From: Rhodobacteraceae bacterium CCMM004 | GTDB taxonomy: Bacteria; Pseudomonadota; Alphaproteobacteria; Rhodobacterales; Rhodobacteraceae | Assembly (NCBI GenBank): GCA_004005435.1 | Contig: RZWH01000002.1 | Span: 682,001 to 746,000, forward strand | Length of the DNA stretch: 64,000 bases | Direction of reading: 5' to 3' | Translations under genes and position numbers: made by a program | Part shown: positions 44,606-52,958 of the stretch, in pieces | Numbering within the stretch: the stretch's first letter is position 1 | Layout of the letters: every line of letters starts with the position of its first letter | Notes under the pieces: generated by a model | What the model was told of the DNA's origin: nothing | The model's database searches: none | The model's input: only the letters and a program-made list of their open reading frames with translations

Positions 44606-46347
44606 CGATGGAGACCCGCGCGAACTATGTCCTGGTCGGCGCCTTCGCCCTCGCCGGTTTTCTGGGCATTCTCGCCTTCGTGCTGTGGTTCGCGCGGCTG
44701 GAGGTCGACCGCCAGTTCGCCTACTACGACATCGACTTCGAGACGGTGTCGGGGCTGAGCAACGCCTCGGACGTGCGGTTCTCCGGGCTTCCGGTCGGGC
44801 AGGTCGTGGACGTGCGCCTGTCGCCCGAGAACGACGGCCGCGTCCGCGTGCGGGTCGAGATCGGCGCCGACACCCCTGTCCGCACCGACAGCGTCGCCAC
44901 CATCGAGGCGCAGGGCGTCACCGGGGTGTCCTTCGTCGGCATCTCGGCGGGGACGCCGGACGCGCCGCTGCTGGTCGCCGCCTCGGACGCCGACGTGCCC
45001 GAGATCGCGGCGGGCGCCTCGGTGCTTCAGTCGCTGTCCCAGGACGCGCCCGCGATCCTGGCCGAGACGCTGGAGGTGGTGCGCGGGCTGCGGCAGCTCA
45101 TCGGCGGCGACAACCAAGAGCGGATCGAGACGATCCTGGCCAATGTCGAGGGCTCGTCCGGCGCCTTCGCTGCGGCGCTGGAGGACTTCTCGGCCGTCAG
45201 CGGCACGGTCGCCACCTTCGTCCAGGAGATCGACCAGTTCAACGCCACGCTCGACACCCTGACGGGCGAGGCCACCGAGACGCTGGCGACGGCCGAGCGG
45301 GCGCTCGCCTCCATCGACCTGTTGTCTCAGGACGCTCGCGGGCTCCTGGCCGACGGGGCCGAGACCCTGTCCCGCGCCGACGAGACGCTGGAGGCGGGGG
45401 GCCGCTACATCGCCGACGACCTCGGCCCCGCGACCGCGCAACTGCGCCGGTCCGTGGCCGAGATCGAGGCCCGCGTCGCGGCCCTGAGCGACGAGGCGAC
45501 AGGGATGATCGCGGTCTATTCCGAGACCGGGCGCACGGCGACCGCGCGCCTGGTCGAGGCCGAGCGGACCCTCGCGGCCGCCGACGAGGTCCTTGGCCGG
45601 ATGGGCGGCAGCCTGGCCGGGCTCGACGCCGCCGTGGCCCGCCTCGACGCCCTGATGGAGGAGGGCGCCGCGCCGCTCATCGCCGAGCTGCGGGTGGCGA
45701 CGGCCGAGGCCACCGCCGTCCTGCGCAGTGTCGGCGAGACGGCCGACACCGACCTCGCCGCGGTCTTCGCCGACATCCGCGCCGCCACCGACCGCGCCGC
45801 CGCGGTCGTCGACAGCGTGGGCGCCGACCTGTCGTCGGCCTCGGGGCGGATCGACGGGCTGGCCGCCGCGGCCGAGGCGACGCTCACCGATGCGCGCGAA
45901 ACCTTCGCGGGCGCCAACGAGACCCTGAGCGCCATCAACGCCGCCCTGGCGACCGGGGACCGGGCGCTGTCGGCCGCCGAACGCGCCTTCGACGGCGCCG
46001 ACCGGGTGCTGAGCCAGGAGGCCGCGCCCATCGCCGCCGACCTGCGCGCCGCCATCGCCGATCTGGAGGCCCTGGTGGGCGCCGTCGCCGCCGAGATCCC
46101 CGCCACCGCCGAGAACCTGCGCGCCGCCAGCCGGTCGGCCCAGTCGGCCTTTGCCGAGGTGGAGGGCGCGGTGCGGGCGGGCGCGCCCGGCGTGCGCGAC
46201 TTCGCCACCACCGCGCTGCCGCAGTACGGCCGTCTGGCCGCCGAGACCCGGGCGCTGATCGAAAACCTCGACACCCTCGTCGAACAGATCCGACGCGACC
46301 CGGGCCGGTTCTTTCTCGACCCCCGTGCCCCGGAATACAGAAGGTGA
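44602..46347 (+). CDS. mlaD: MlaD/MCE-family protein with long coiled-coil tail
   Basis: 581 aa. A single N-terminal helix (about 8-30) anchors it in the inner membrane. One MCE domain (about 40-115) has YDIDFETVSGLSNASDVRFSGLPVGQVVDVRLSP and ATIEAQGVTGVSFVGI. The remaining 450 residues are Ala/Glu-rich heptad-like helices, far longer than E. coli MlaD. Long MCE tails form needles that bridge the periplasm, so this may be a self-contained conduit. Confidence 0.92.
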   Translation: MTMETRANYVLVGAFALAGFLGILAFVLWFARLEVDRQFAYYDIDFETVSGLSNASDVRFSGLPVGQVVDVRLSPENDGRVRVRVEIGADTPVRTDSVATIEAQGVTGVSFVGISAGTPDAPLLVAASDADVPEIAAGASVLQSLSQDAPAILAETLEVVRGLRQLIGGDNQERIETILANVEGSSGAFAAALEDFSAVSGTVATFVQEIDQFNATLDTLTGEATETLATAERALASIDLLSQDARGLLADGAETLSRADETLEAGGRYIADDLGPATAQLRRSVAEIEARVAALSDEATGMIAVYSETGRTATARLVEAERTLAAADEVLGRMGGSLAGLDAAVARLDALMEEGAAPLIAELRVATAEATAVLRSVGETADTDLAAVFADIRAATDRAAAVVDSVGADLSSASGRIDGLAAAAEATLTDARETFAGANETLSAINAALATGDRALSAAERAFDGADRVLSQEAAPIAADLRAAIADLEALVGAVAAEIPATAENLRAASRSAQSAFAEVEGAVRAGAPGVRDFATTALPQYGRLAAETRALIENLDTLVEQIRRDPGRFFLDPRAPEYRR

Positions 46348-46355
46348 CCGCCGCC

Positions 46356-46961
46356 ATGCGACCGATAGCCCTGTGCCTCCTCGCTCTCGCCCTCACCGCC
46401 TGCGGCGCCATCTCGGCGCTCGACGACGCCGCGCAGCCCCTGGAGATCTACGAGTTGCGGACGCCCGAGCCGGTCTCGGCCGGACCGCGCCGCGGCGTCG
46501 AAGTGGTGGTGGAAGAGCCCATCGCCAGCGGCGCGCTGACCACCGAGCGGATCATGATCCGCCCGGGGCCCCTCCAGGCGCAGTACATCCCCGGGGTCCG
46601 CTGGGCCGACCCCGCGCCCACCATGGTGCAGACGCTCCTGGTCCGCACCCTGTCGCAGAGCGGCGCCTTCGGCTCGGTCGGCCGCCGCCCGGTGGGCACC
46701 GTCGCCGACTATGCCGTCCTGGGCGAGCTGACCGATTTCCAGGCCGAGACCGCGGGCGCCGGTCCCGGCGCGACCGTCGCCATCCGCCTGACGCTGAGGG
46801 TGGTGCGCGAGCGCGATGCGCGGGTGGTGGCTAGCCGCGACTTCGCCGCGACCGAGAGCGCGGCCGACACCGACCCGGCGAGCCTCGTCGCCGCCTTCGA
46901 CCGCGCCGCTGGGGGTCTGTTGACCGAGATCGCGACCTGGCTGGCCGCGCGCACCTCGTGA
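46356..46961 (+). CDS. ABC-type transport auxiliary lipoprotein (PqiC/YmbA-like)
   Basis: 201 aa. The lipobox LALTAC makes it a lipoprotein. LEIYELRTPEPV, VVVEEPIASGALTTERIMIRPG and YIPGVRWADPAPTMVQTLLVRTLSQSGAF are the family pattern of ABC_trans_aux/PqiC, an outer-membrane partner for MCE proteins. A GTG at 46344 overlapping the mlaD stop is an alternative start. It closes the four-gene lipid transport operon, which has no MlaC. Confidence 0.9.
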   Translation: MRPIALCLLALALTACGAISALDDAAQPLEIYELRTPEPVSAGPRRGVEVVVEEPIASGALTTERIMIRPGPLQAQYIPGVRWADPAPTMVQTLLVRTLSQSGAFGSVGRRPVGTVADYAVLGELTDFQAETAGAGPGATVAIRLTLRVVRERDARVVASRDFAATESAADTDPASLVAAFDRAAGGLLTEIATWLAARTS

Positions 46962-46965
46962 CGCC

Positions 46966-47433
46966 TCAGCGGCGCGAGCTGATGACCCCGGTGGCGAACC
47001 CGCCCATGCGCAACTCGCCAAAGAGGCGCTGATACTCGATCTTGGGGCAGCGGTTCTCGATCACCGTGACGCCGCGGGCGCGGGCCCTCTCGGCCGCCTC
47101 CGGGTGGCGCACGCCGATCTGCATCCAGATCACGTCGAGCGCCGGGAACCGCTCCAGTGCCGCGTCGACGATGGGCGGGACATGCTCGGAGCGGCGAAAG
47201 ATGTCGACCATGTCGACCTCCACCGGCACCTCGGCCAGGTTGCGCGACACCGGCCGGCCCAAGAGCTCCTGACCCGCCAGACCGGGATTGACCGGCCAGA
47301 CCTCGAACCCCTTGAGCCCCAGATAGCGCGCCACGTAGTGGCTGGGCCGCACCGGATTGGCCGACACGCCCACGCAGGCGATGCGGCGAACGCGGGTCAG
47401 GATGCGGCGCAGATCGGCGTCGGTGGGCTCCAT
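46966..47433 (-). CDS. CoA-binding-domain protein (YccU-like)
   Basis: 155 aa from MEPTDADLRR; an ATG 18 bases upstream is possible. Rossmann-type CoA-binding fold: RIACVGVSANPVRPSHYVARYL, GFEVWPVNPGLAGQELLGRPV, VDMVDIFRRSEHVPPIVDAAL, VIWMQIGVRHPEAAERARARGVTVIENRCPKIE. The last His/Cys motif is family-specific. Members bind acyl-CoA; physiological role unclear. Convergent with the Mla operon, three bases apart. Confidence 0.92.
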   Translation of the reverse strand: MEPTDADLRRILTRVRRIACVGVSANPVRPSHYVARYLGLKGFEVWPVNPGLAGQELLGRPVSRNLAEVPVEVDMVDIFRRSEHVPPIVDAALERFPALDVIWMQIGVRHPEAAERARARGVTVIENRCPKIEYQRLFGELRMGGFATGVISSRR

Positions 47434-47627
47434 CCACGCACCCTGGGCCATCGCCGGGGTGGGGGCAAGCGCCACGAAAAAGACGCCCGAGCTGGCAGCG
47501 CGGGCGTCAGTGCGGAACGAGGGACAGTGAAGAAGTCGCGAGGTGTTCCAAACCCCACGATCACTCAAACATGGGGTCGGCGGTGTGGGAGCAAAGGGAT
47601 CATCGCGCAGTTGTGATCACGCCCCGC

Positions 47628-48083
47628 TCAGTCCAGAACGGCGGGCCAGTTGGCGTCGGCCGCCCGGATATGGCCGGGGATGTCGCGCGCCCAAATGCGC
47701 CGCACCCGGCGCGAGTAGTTCAGGTAGAGCTTGTCGTCGACCACGCTCCAGGCGTCGGGATCGGTGGTGGCGGTATAGCCCTGACTGACCGCGTAGGCGC
47801 AGTAGCCACCGTATTGCGGCGCCCAGCGGACCGGGTCGGACTCGAACAGCGCCCGGTTCTCGGCGCTGGCGAAGTGCCAGGTCGCCCCCCGCCACATCAG
47901 GCTGTGCGCCTTGTCGCCGCGGACCGGGGCGCCGTTGGCGAAATAGCCGATGGGATCGTAGCCGTTGATCGCCACGCCTCCTTCGGCATAGGTCTCGGGC
48001 GTTCCGGCACGGGCGGCCGTCCCCAGGGACAGGGCGGCCGGGGCGGTGGCCAGAAGGGCGAGGACGGAACGGCGGCTGGGCAT
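47628..48083 (-). CDS. YHS-domain protein with twin-Arg signal
   Basis: 151 aa. SRRSVLALLATAPAALSLGTAARA is a twin-arginine-like signal peptide, so the mature protein is periplasmic, perhaps folded with a metal. The YHS-like core is INGYDPIGYFANGAPVRGDKAHSLMWRGATWHFASAENRALFESDPVRWAPQYGGYCAYAV. YHS domains bind metals in some copper and heavy-metal proteins, but the usual YHS cysteine is shifted here (GGYCAY). Single gene; role unknown. Confidence 0.88.
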   Translation of the reverse strand: MPSRRSVLALLATAPAALSLGTAARAGTPETYAEGGVAINGYDPIGYFANGAPVRGDKAHSLMWRGATWHFASAENRALFESDPVRWAPQYGGYCAYAVSQGYTATTDPDAWSVVDDKLYLNYSRRVRRIWARDIPGHIRAADANWPAVLD

Positions 48084-48197
48084 GGGCGGTCTCCTATCGG
48101 GCTCGGTCGTGCTCGGCCCAAGATGCGCCGCCCGGGCGCCTTTGCCTATGCCCCTCCCCCAAGCGTGACCGCCGGACCCCGCGCCGTGAGGGATGTT

Positions 48198-48533
48198 TCA
48201 ATCGAAGAGGTCGTCGAACAGATCGAACGCCTCGGACAGAACCTTGCGGCCCAGCGATTTCCGCTTCTTCTTCCTTTTCGGCTTTGCCCGGCGCATCGCC
48301 CCCGCCGCCACCGCGGCCGCGCCCGCCGCCCCCGCGGGCAGGGCCATGGGATGGGGCGCCGATCTGCGCGTCGTCTGTCGCTTGCCCCCTGCGTCGCTCC
48401 GCAGCGCCTTCAACTCGTGGAGCGGCGCCCCGCAGGTCGCGCAGGCCAGTTCGTGCCGCACCGTCCCCGCCAGGATCAGAGCGGCCCGCGACCCGCAATA
48501 ACAGCATGTGGCGACTTTGGACTGATGGGGCAT
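48198..48533 (-). CDS. Zinc-ribbon protein with basic tail
   Basis: 111 aa. Two CxxC knuckles, CCYCGS at about 9-14 and CATCGAP at about 31-37, form a zinc ribbon. An Ala/Gly-rich hydrophobic stretch (about 65-80) and a Lys/Arg cluster (AKPKRKKKRKS) follow, and the protein ends with acidic LFDDLFD. It probably binds nucleic acid or is membrane-associated; no function known. It is encoded just downstream of rlmB. Confidence 0.85.
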   Translation of the reverse strand: MPHQSKVATCCYCGSRAALILAGTVRHELACATCGAPLHELKALRSDAGGKRQTTRRSAPHPMALPAGAAGAAAVAAGAMRRAKPKRKKKRKSLGRKVLSEAFDLFDDLFD

Positions 48534-48539
48534 GACACC

Positions 48540-49331
48540 TCAGCGCAGATGGGCTCTGGTGGCATATAAGGCGACGGCCGCGGCATTTGAGACGTTGAGC
48601 GAGCCGAACGCCCCCGCCGCCTCGATCCGCACGATCCGGTCGCAGCTGTCGCGCGTGAGTGCGCGCAGTCCCGGCCCCTCGGCCCCGAGGACCAGCGCGG
48701 TGGGCTGCGCCGGGCCTTGGCCCAGCGCCGCGTCCAACCCGACATCGCCGGTGCCGTCGAGCCCCAGGAGCCGCCAGCCCATGTCGCGCAGCGTGCCCAT
48801 CGCCTGGGCCAGGTTGCCGACCCGCAGATAGGGTTGCCGCTCCAGCGCCCCCGACGCGGTCTTGGCCAGTGCGCCGGTCTCGGGCGCGGAGTGGCGCGCC
48901 GGAGCGATCACCGCGCGGGCGCCGAACACCTCGGCCGAGCGCAGGATCGCCCCCACATTGTGGGGGTCGGTCACCCGGTCGAGGAGCACGGCCAAGGCCG
49001 GCGGCGCGTCCGGCGCGACGGCGCAGACCCCGTCGAGAGGGCCCCAGTCCAGGGGCCGCACCTCCAGCGCCGCGCCCTGGTGCACCGATCCGGGATCGAG
49101 CGGCGCGGGAAACCGGCGAGGATCGGCGATCTCGGGGGTCAGCCCCCCCGCCGCGACGGCCGCGCCCAGCCGGTCGGCGGCGTTGCGCGTCAGGACCAGG
49201 CGTAGCTTCTCCCGCCGCGGATTTTCCAGCGCGTCGCGCACCGCGTGGAGACCGAAGAGCCAGACCGTGGCCTGCGCCGCCTGGCGCCGCGCCTGCTCTT
49301 TCTCGACCACCCATTTGGGCTTTTTCGCCAT
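48540..49331 (-). CDS. rlmB: 23S rRNA 2'-O-ribose methyltransferase, SpoU/TrmH type
   Basis: 263 aa. N-terminal substrate domain with VWLFGLHAVRDALENPRREKLRLVLT. SPOUT knot motifs: DRVTDPHNVGAILRSAEVFGA (motif 1), LVLGAEGPGLRAL (motif 2) and AGAFGSLNVSNAAAVALYATR (motif 3). RlmB methylates G2251 of 23S rRNA. It is divergent from tRNA-Tyr, an arrangement common in Rhodobacteraceae. Confidence 0.94.
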   Translation of the reverse strand: MAKKPKWVVEKEQARRQAAQATVWLFGLHAVRDALENPRREKLRLVLTRNAADRLGAAVAAGGLTPEIADPRRFPAPLDPGSVHQGAALEVRPLDWGPLDGVCAVAPDAPPALAVLLDRVTDPHNVGAILRSAEVFGARAVIAPARHSAPETGALAKTASGALERQPYLRVGNLAQAMGTLRDMGWRLLGLDGTGDVGLDAALGQGPAQPTALVLGAEGPGLRALTRDSCDRIVRIEAAGAFGSLNVSNAAAVALYATRAHLR

Positions 49332-49440
49332 GGTCCCCCGCCCCCCGTCGACGCCCGCCTGCATGGGCGCACATGGCCCCGGGTGCAAGCGAATTTGAGG
49401 TTGACGCCTCCCCGGCGCGGCGATACCTCCACGCTCCAGT

Positions 49441-49524
49441 GGGCGACAGGCCGCAAGGTGTGGCAGGGGACTGTAACTCCCTCGCGGAGACGCACGCCTG
49501 GTTCGATTCCAGGGTCGCCCACCA
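49441..49524 (+). tRNA. tRNA-Tyr (GTA)
   Basis: 84 nt with CCA. The acceptor stem GGGCGAC pairs with GTCGCCC, discriminator A. The anticodon loop CTGTAAC gives GTA. The long variable arm CTCGCGGAGACGC is a class II feature expected of bacterial tRNA-Tyr, and the T arm has CCTGG-TTCGATT-CCAGG. The following bases 49525-49823 hold no gene I can support. Confidence 0.97.
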
Positions 49525-49823
49525 TCCTCCCCTGCGTTTCCCCTGCCCGGGCCGCCTGTACGGGTCCGGTCGGCGTGCACTCGGGAGAGAGCAAGTCGCA
49601 GGCAGCGGTTCTGCGGTGGGGCAACGGCAGCGCGGCCCGTGGGGGTGGCACCGGGCTGCCTGGCGTGGCGACGGGCGGGAGGTGGGGGCTGGGCGGGGCG
49701 GGGTGTGGCCAAGTCGATGCCGGGACACCGGACGCGGGATCGCACGCATCTCTGGTGAGTTGCAAAGCGCGCCCGATCCGCGACGGGCCGCAAAGGGCAG
49801 CGCGGACCGGACCGCGTGCGCCG

Positions 49824-51092
49824 TCAGGCGCCCGGAGCGTGGGTTGCGGTATGGTAGGTGTCGAGCACCCGGGCCGCGGCGGCGACGAGGAGGTCTTGGA
49901 CGTCCAGGGGCCCGCCCGCGTGCGCCTCGGCCCAGGGCAGGAACTGGGCGAGCACGGGCGCGGGGCACGGACGGTCCCGCAGCCGCTCGGCGACGCGCGT
50001 GACCGCGCGCTCGGCCGCGGGCTCGGGCCAGTAATAGCGGATCCGGTCCGACAGGCTGAAATGCCGCATCAGCCACTGCTCCTGCGCCGTGCCCCCATAG
50101 TGGCTGGTCCAGTGGCGCGGCGCCGCCTGCATCACCTGGTCCATTTCGGCCATCAGGCGGCCCTGGGGCGGCGTGCCGTTTAGGACGTCGGCGACCGCGT
50201 CGAGGGCGTAGAGCGCTTCGCGGAGGGCGAAGGTCAGCCACGGTCCGACCTTGAGGATCGCGAACCCGTCGCCGACCAGCGCGCGTAGGGCCTCGGGCGT
50301 CTGATAGTCCGTCGAGTGCGCCTCGAACACCGCGCCGGGCAGCCCGTCGAGCGCGGCGGACAGCGCCCGCGCCTTGGCCGCGTCGTAGCGGACGACGTCG
50401 GAATGGCCGAACTCCACCCCGGGCTGCACCACCAGGCCGATGACGCGGGAGAAGGCGGCCTCGAGCCCGGCGGCGCGAAACGCCTCGGCGTGGACCTGGT
50501 AGGTCGCCCCCGCGGCCTGGGGCGTGGTCACCGCCAGATCGCTCAGCGCGTGGGTCGCGCCGCCGGGAACCGGGACCTCGGTGCCGATGACGTAGACCGG
50601 GTCGGCCGCGCTCTCGGCCGCTTCGGCGACGCGGGCGAGGCGCGCGGCGCGGGCGGCGGTCTCGGCGTCGGCGAGGGCCGCGGGCTCTCCGGCGCAGCCC
50701 ATGGAGGTGTCGAGATGGAGCTTGGTGAACCCAGCCTCGGCATAGGCGGCGATCATCGTCTCGGCCTTGGCCATCGCCGCCTCTGCGGGCAGGTCCTTCC
50801 ACGGATTGGGGCCCAGATGATCGCCACCCAGGATCACCCGGCCGGGGTCGAGGCCCACCCGTCCTGCGATCTCCAGCACGAAGCGGCGAAAGTCGGCGGG
50901 CGTCATGCCGGTATAGCCGCCGTCCTGGTTCACCTGGTTGCAGGTCGCCTCGATCAGCACGGTCTCGCCGGTGCGGGCGCCCAGGCGCAGCGCAGCCTCG
51001 ATGACCGCCGGATGGGCCGAACAGACCGAGGTGATGCCGCGGCGGTCGCCCGCGCGGTGCCGGGCAACGAGGGTCTGCAAGGGGTGGGTCAT
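49824..51092 (-). CDS. gatZ: Tagatose-bisphosphate aldolase subunit GatZ/KbaZ-like protein
   Basis: 422 aa. ITSVCSAHPAVIEAAL, IEATCNQVNQDGGYTGMTPADF, LGGDHLGPNPWKDLPAEAAM and KLHLDTSMGCAG are GatZ/KbaZ signatures, as is TSHYGGTAQEQWLMRHFSLSDRIRYYW near the end. In enterics GatZ/KbaZ is a stabilising partner of the GatY/KbaY aldolase; no partner gene is nearby, so it may work alone or with one elsewhere. It follows dld on the same strand. Confidence 0.92.
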   Translation of the reverse strand: MTHPLQTLVARHRAGDRRGITSVCSAHPAVIEAALRLGARTGETVLIEATCNQVNQDGGYTGMTPADFRRFVLEIAGRVGLDPGRVILGGDHLGPNPWKDLPAEAAMAKAETMIAAYAEAGFTKLHLDTSMGCAGEPAALADAETAARAARLARVAEAAESAADPVYVIGTEVPVPGGATHALSDLAVTTPQAAGATYQVHAEAFRAAGLEAAFSRVIGLVVQPGVEFGHSDVVRYDAAKARALSAALDGLPGAVFEAHSTDYQTPEALRALVGDGFAILKVGPWLTFALREALYALDAVADVLNGTPPQGRLMAEMDQVMQAAPRHWTSHYGGTAQEQWLMRHFSLSDRIRYYWPEPAAERAVTRVAERLRDRPCPAPVLAQFLPWAEAHAGGPLDVQDLLVAAAARVLDTYHTATHAPGA

Positions 51093-51178
51093 GGACGGGC
51101 CTTTCGCGATCTGCACCGACCCTGCCGGTGCCATCGCCGCCGGCGAGGGTCAAGCGGATCGGCCCGCCGGTGGGCCGA

Positions 51179-52894
51179 CTACCCCGCCGCCGCCTCTCCC
51201 GCTCCGCCGCAACCGCAGCCGTAGGCGCGGGCGCGCGAGGTCTTGCCGATGCCGGGGTTGAAGCTGTTGGTGGGGTCGAGCGTCCGGTAATGCTCGGCCA
51301 GGGCCGGTTTCGCGGCATAGAGATGGCCCACGTTGTGCTCGGCGGGGTACTCGGCCCCGCGCGCGTCCAGCAGCGCCAGCATCCGCGCCTTGAGCGCCGC
51401 GACGTCCACCCCGGCCTTGACCACGTAGTCCTGATGCAGGACGTGGCAGAGGAAGTGGCCGTAGTAGAGCTTGACCGCGATCTGATCCTCCACGTCCGCG
51501 GGCAGCGTCTCGAACCAGTCGGGATCGTTGCGGCGCAGCGCGATGTCGAGGGCCAGGATGTCCTCGGCCTCGCCGGGATGGACGGCGGCATAGCGCACGG
51601 CGGCGCCCGCGGCGGCGAAGCGGTGGAGCATCGCCTTGTCCGCCTCGGCCGGGGTGCAGAGGAAGAAGCCGTCGCGCCCGACCGTTTCGGCCAGGATCGC
51701 CTCGGTCCGGGCGGCGGTGGCGGCCGACACCTTGAGAATCAGATGGTGCTCGTGGCGGTCGCGAAAGGCCAACATGCGCTTGGGCAGCGCCTCGGGCGCC
51801 AGCCGCGACAGCGCCTGCATCGCCCGGTCGGTGAGGTTCCGAGGCAGGATCCGCAGCTTGCGCGCCCGGGCGTCCACCGCCCCCTTCAGCGCAAAGAAGA
51901 AGGGCAGCCGGTCGGTCCCCAGCCAGTGGATCATCAGCACCGTGTCCTTGCCATAGCGGCGCGCGATGTCGAAGCAGTCGCGGTGGAGGTATTCGGCGCT
52001 GATCGGCACCTCGTCCAGCTCGGTCAAGAGCCGCCGGCGCAGGGCCGTCAAGGCCGCGGTGTCGTCGGTCCCCACATAGAAGACCTGGGCCCCCGTCTCG
52101 GCCGGGAAGGTGTCGAGGCGGACCGCGAAGACGGCGATCTTGCCCGCAGACCCCGACGCCTCGTAGAGCCCGCGGGGGTCGGCGTTGAACCGCGCGGGCG
52201 TGTCGGCGTCGACCTCGCGCACCCGCGCGACATAGCCGTCGTCCGAGGCGCGGCCGGTCTCGTGGCGGACTGCGGCGGGGTCGATCTCGCCCCGGTCGAG
52301 GCGGCCCAGGATCTCGTCCGGGGTGTCGCCCAAGTCGATGCCCAGGTGGTTGACCAGGCCGAGCCGCCCCTCGGCACCCACCTGCGCATAGAGGGACAGT
52401 TCGGTGTAGACCGGGCCGCGGCGCACCAGCGCCCCGCCCGAGTTGTTGCAGACCCCGCCGACGATGGAGGCGCCGATGCAAGAGGAGCCGATCACCGAAT
52501 GGGGCTGACGGCCGAGCGGGCGCAGCATCTTTTCCAAGGTAAAGAGGGTGCCGCCCGGCAGGCTCAGCACCTGCCGTCCGCCATCGAGGAGGTGCAGCCG
52601 GTCGAGCCGCAGGGTGGACACCACGATGACCGGGCGGTCGTAGCGGCCCTTGGGTGCCGAGCCTTCGGTCAGCCCGGTATTGGCCGCCTGCATGATGACG
52701 ATGCAGTCGGCCGCCACCGCCGCCTCCAGCACCCGCCACATCTCGATCAGGCTGCCCGGCGCGACCACCGCCAGCGCCTCGCCCTCACCCGAGCGAAACC
52801 CGCGGCGGTAGCGCTCGGTCTCAGCGGCTCCGGTCAGGCAGTGCCTCCGCCCGACGATGGCGGCGAGGTCGGCGACGAGGTCGGTGCGGGTCAT
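51179..52894 (-). CDS. dld: Quinone-dependent D-lactate dehydrogenase
   Basis: 571 aa from MTRTDLVADL; AGGAG lies 6 bases before the ATG. N-terminal FAD-binding PCMH domain (about 35-225) with IVIMQAANTGLTEGSAPKGRYDRPVIVVST and SSCIGASIVGGVCNNSGGALVRRGP. The C-terminal membrane-binding Dld domain has WLGTDRLPFFFALKG, YYGHFLCHVLHQDYVVKAG and EHNVGHLYAAKP. It oxidises D-lactate to pyruvate at the inner membrane. It sits next to a TRAP transporter and an FCD regulator, which fits lactate or 2-hydroxyacid use. Confidence 0.94.
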   Translation of the reverse strand: MTRTDLVADLAAIVGRRHCLTGAAETERYRRGFRSGEGEALAVVAPGSLIEMWRVLEAAVAADCIVIMQAANTGLTEGSAPKGRYDRPVIVVSTLRLDRLHLLDGGRQVLSLPGGTLFTLEKMLRPLGRQPHSVIGSSCIGASIVGGVCNNSGGALVRRGPVYTELSLYAQVGAEGRLGLVNHLGIDLGDTPDEILGRLDRGEIDPAAVRHETGRASDDGYVARVREVDADTPARFNADPRGLYEASGSAGKIAVFAVRLDTFPAETGAQVFYVGTDDTAALTALRRRLLTELDEVPISAEYLHRDCFDIARRYGKDTVLMIHWLGTDRLPFFFALKGAVDARARKLRILPRNLTDRAMQALSRLAPEALPKRMLAFRDRHEHHLILKVSAATAARTEAILAETVGRDGFFLCTPAEADKAMLHRFAAAGAAVRYAAVHPGEAEDILALDIALRRNDPDWFETLPADVEDQIAVKLYYGHFLCHVLHQDYVVKAGVDVAALKARMLALLDARGAEYPAEHNVGHLYAAKPALAEHYRTLDPTNSFNPGIGKTSRARAYGCGCGGAGEAAAG

Positions 52895-52958
52895 CTGCAA
52901 CTCCTGGATCCGGGCGAGGCGGAGAGGCGCGGGCCGCCGAAACGGCCCGCGCGGCGGC

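Noticed and set aside
44529-46340. Plus-strand Arg-rich open frame over the MCE gene
   Set aside because: Only its last 200 codons are real (the lipoprotein gene); the rest is the out-of-frame reading of mlaD.
49619-49680. Degenerate seventh copy of the inverted-end element
   Set aside because: CACCGGGCTGCCTGGCGTGGCGACGG resembles the right end, but the left arm and core are not recognisable, so chance similarity in GC-rich DNA cannot be excluded.
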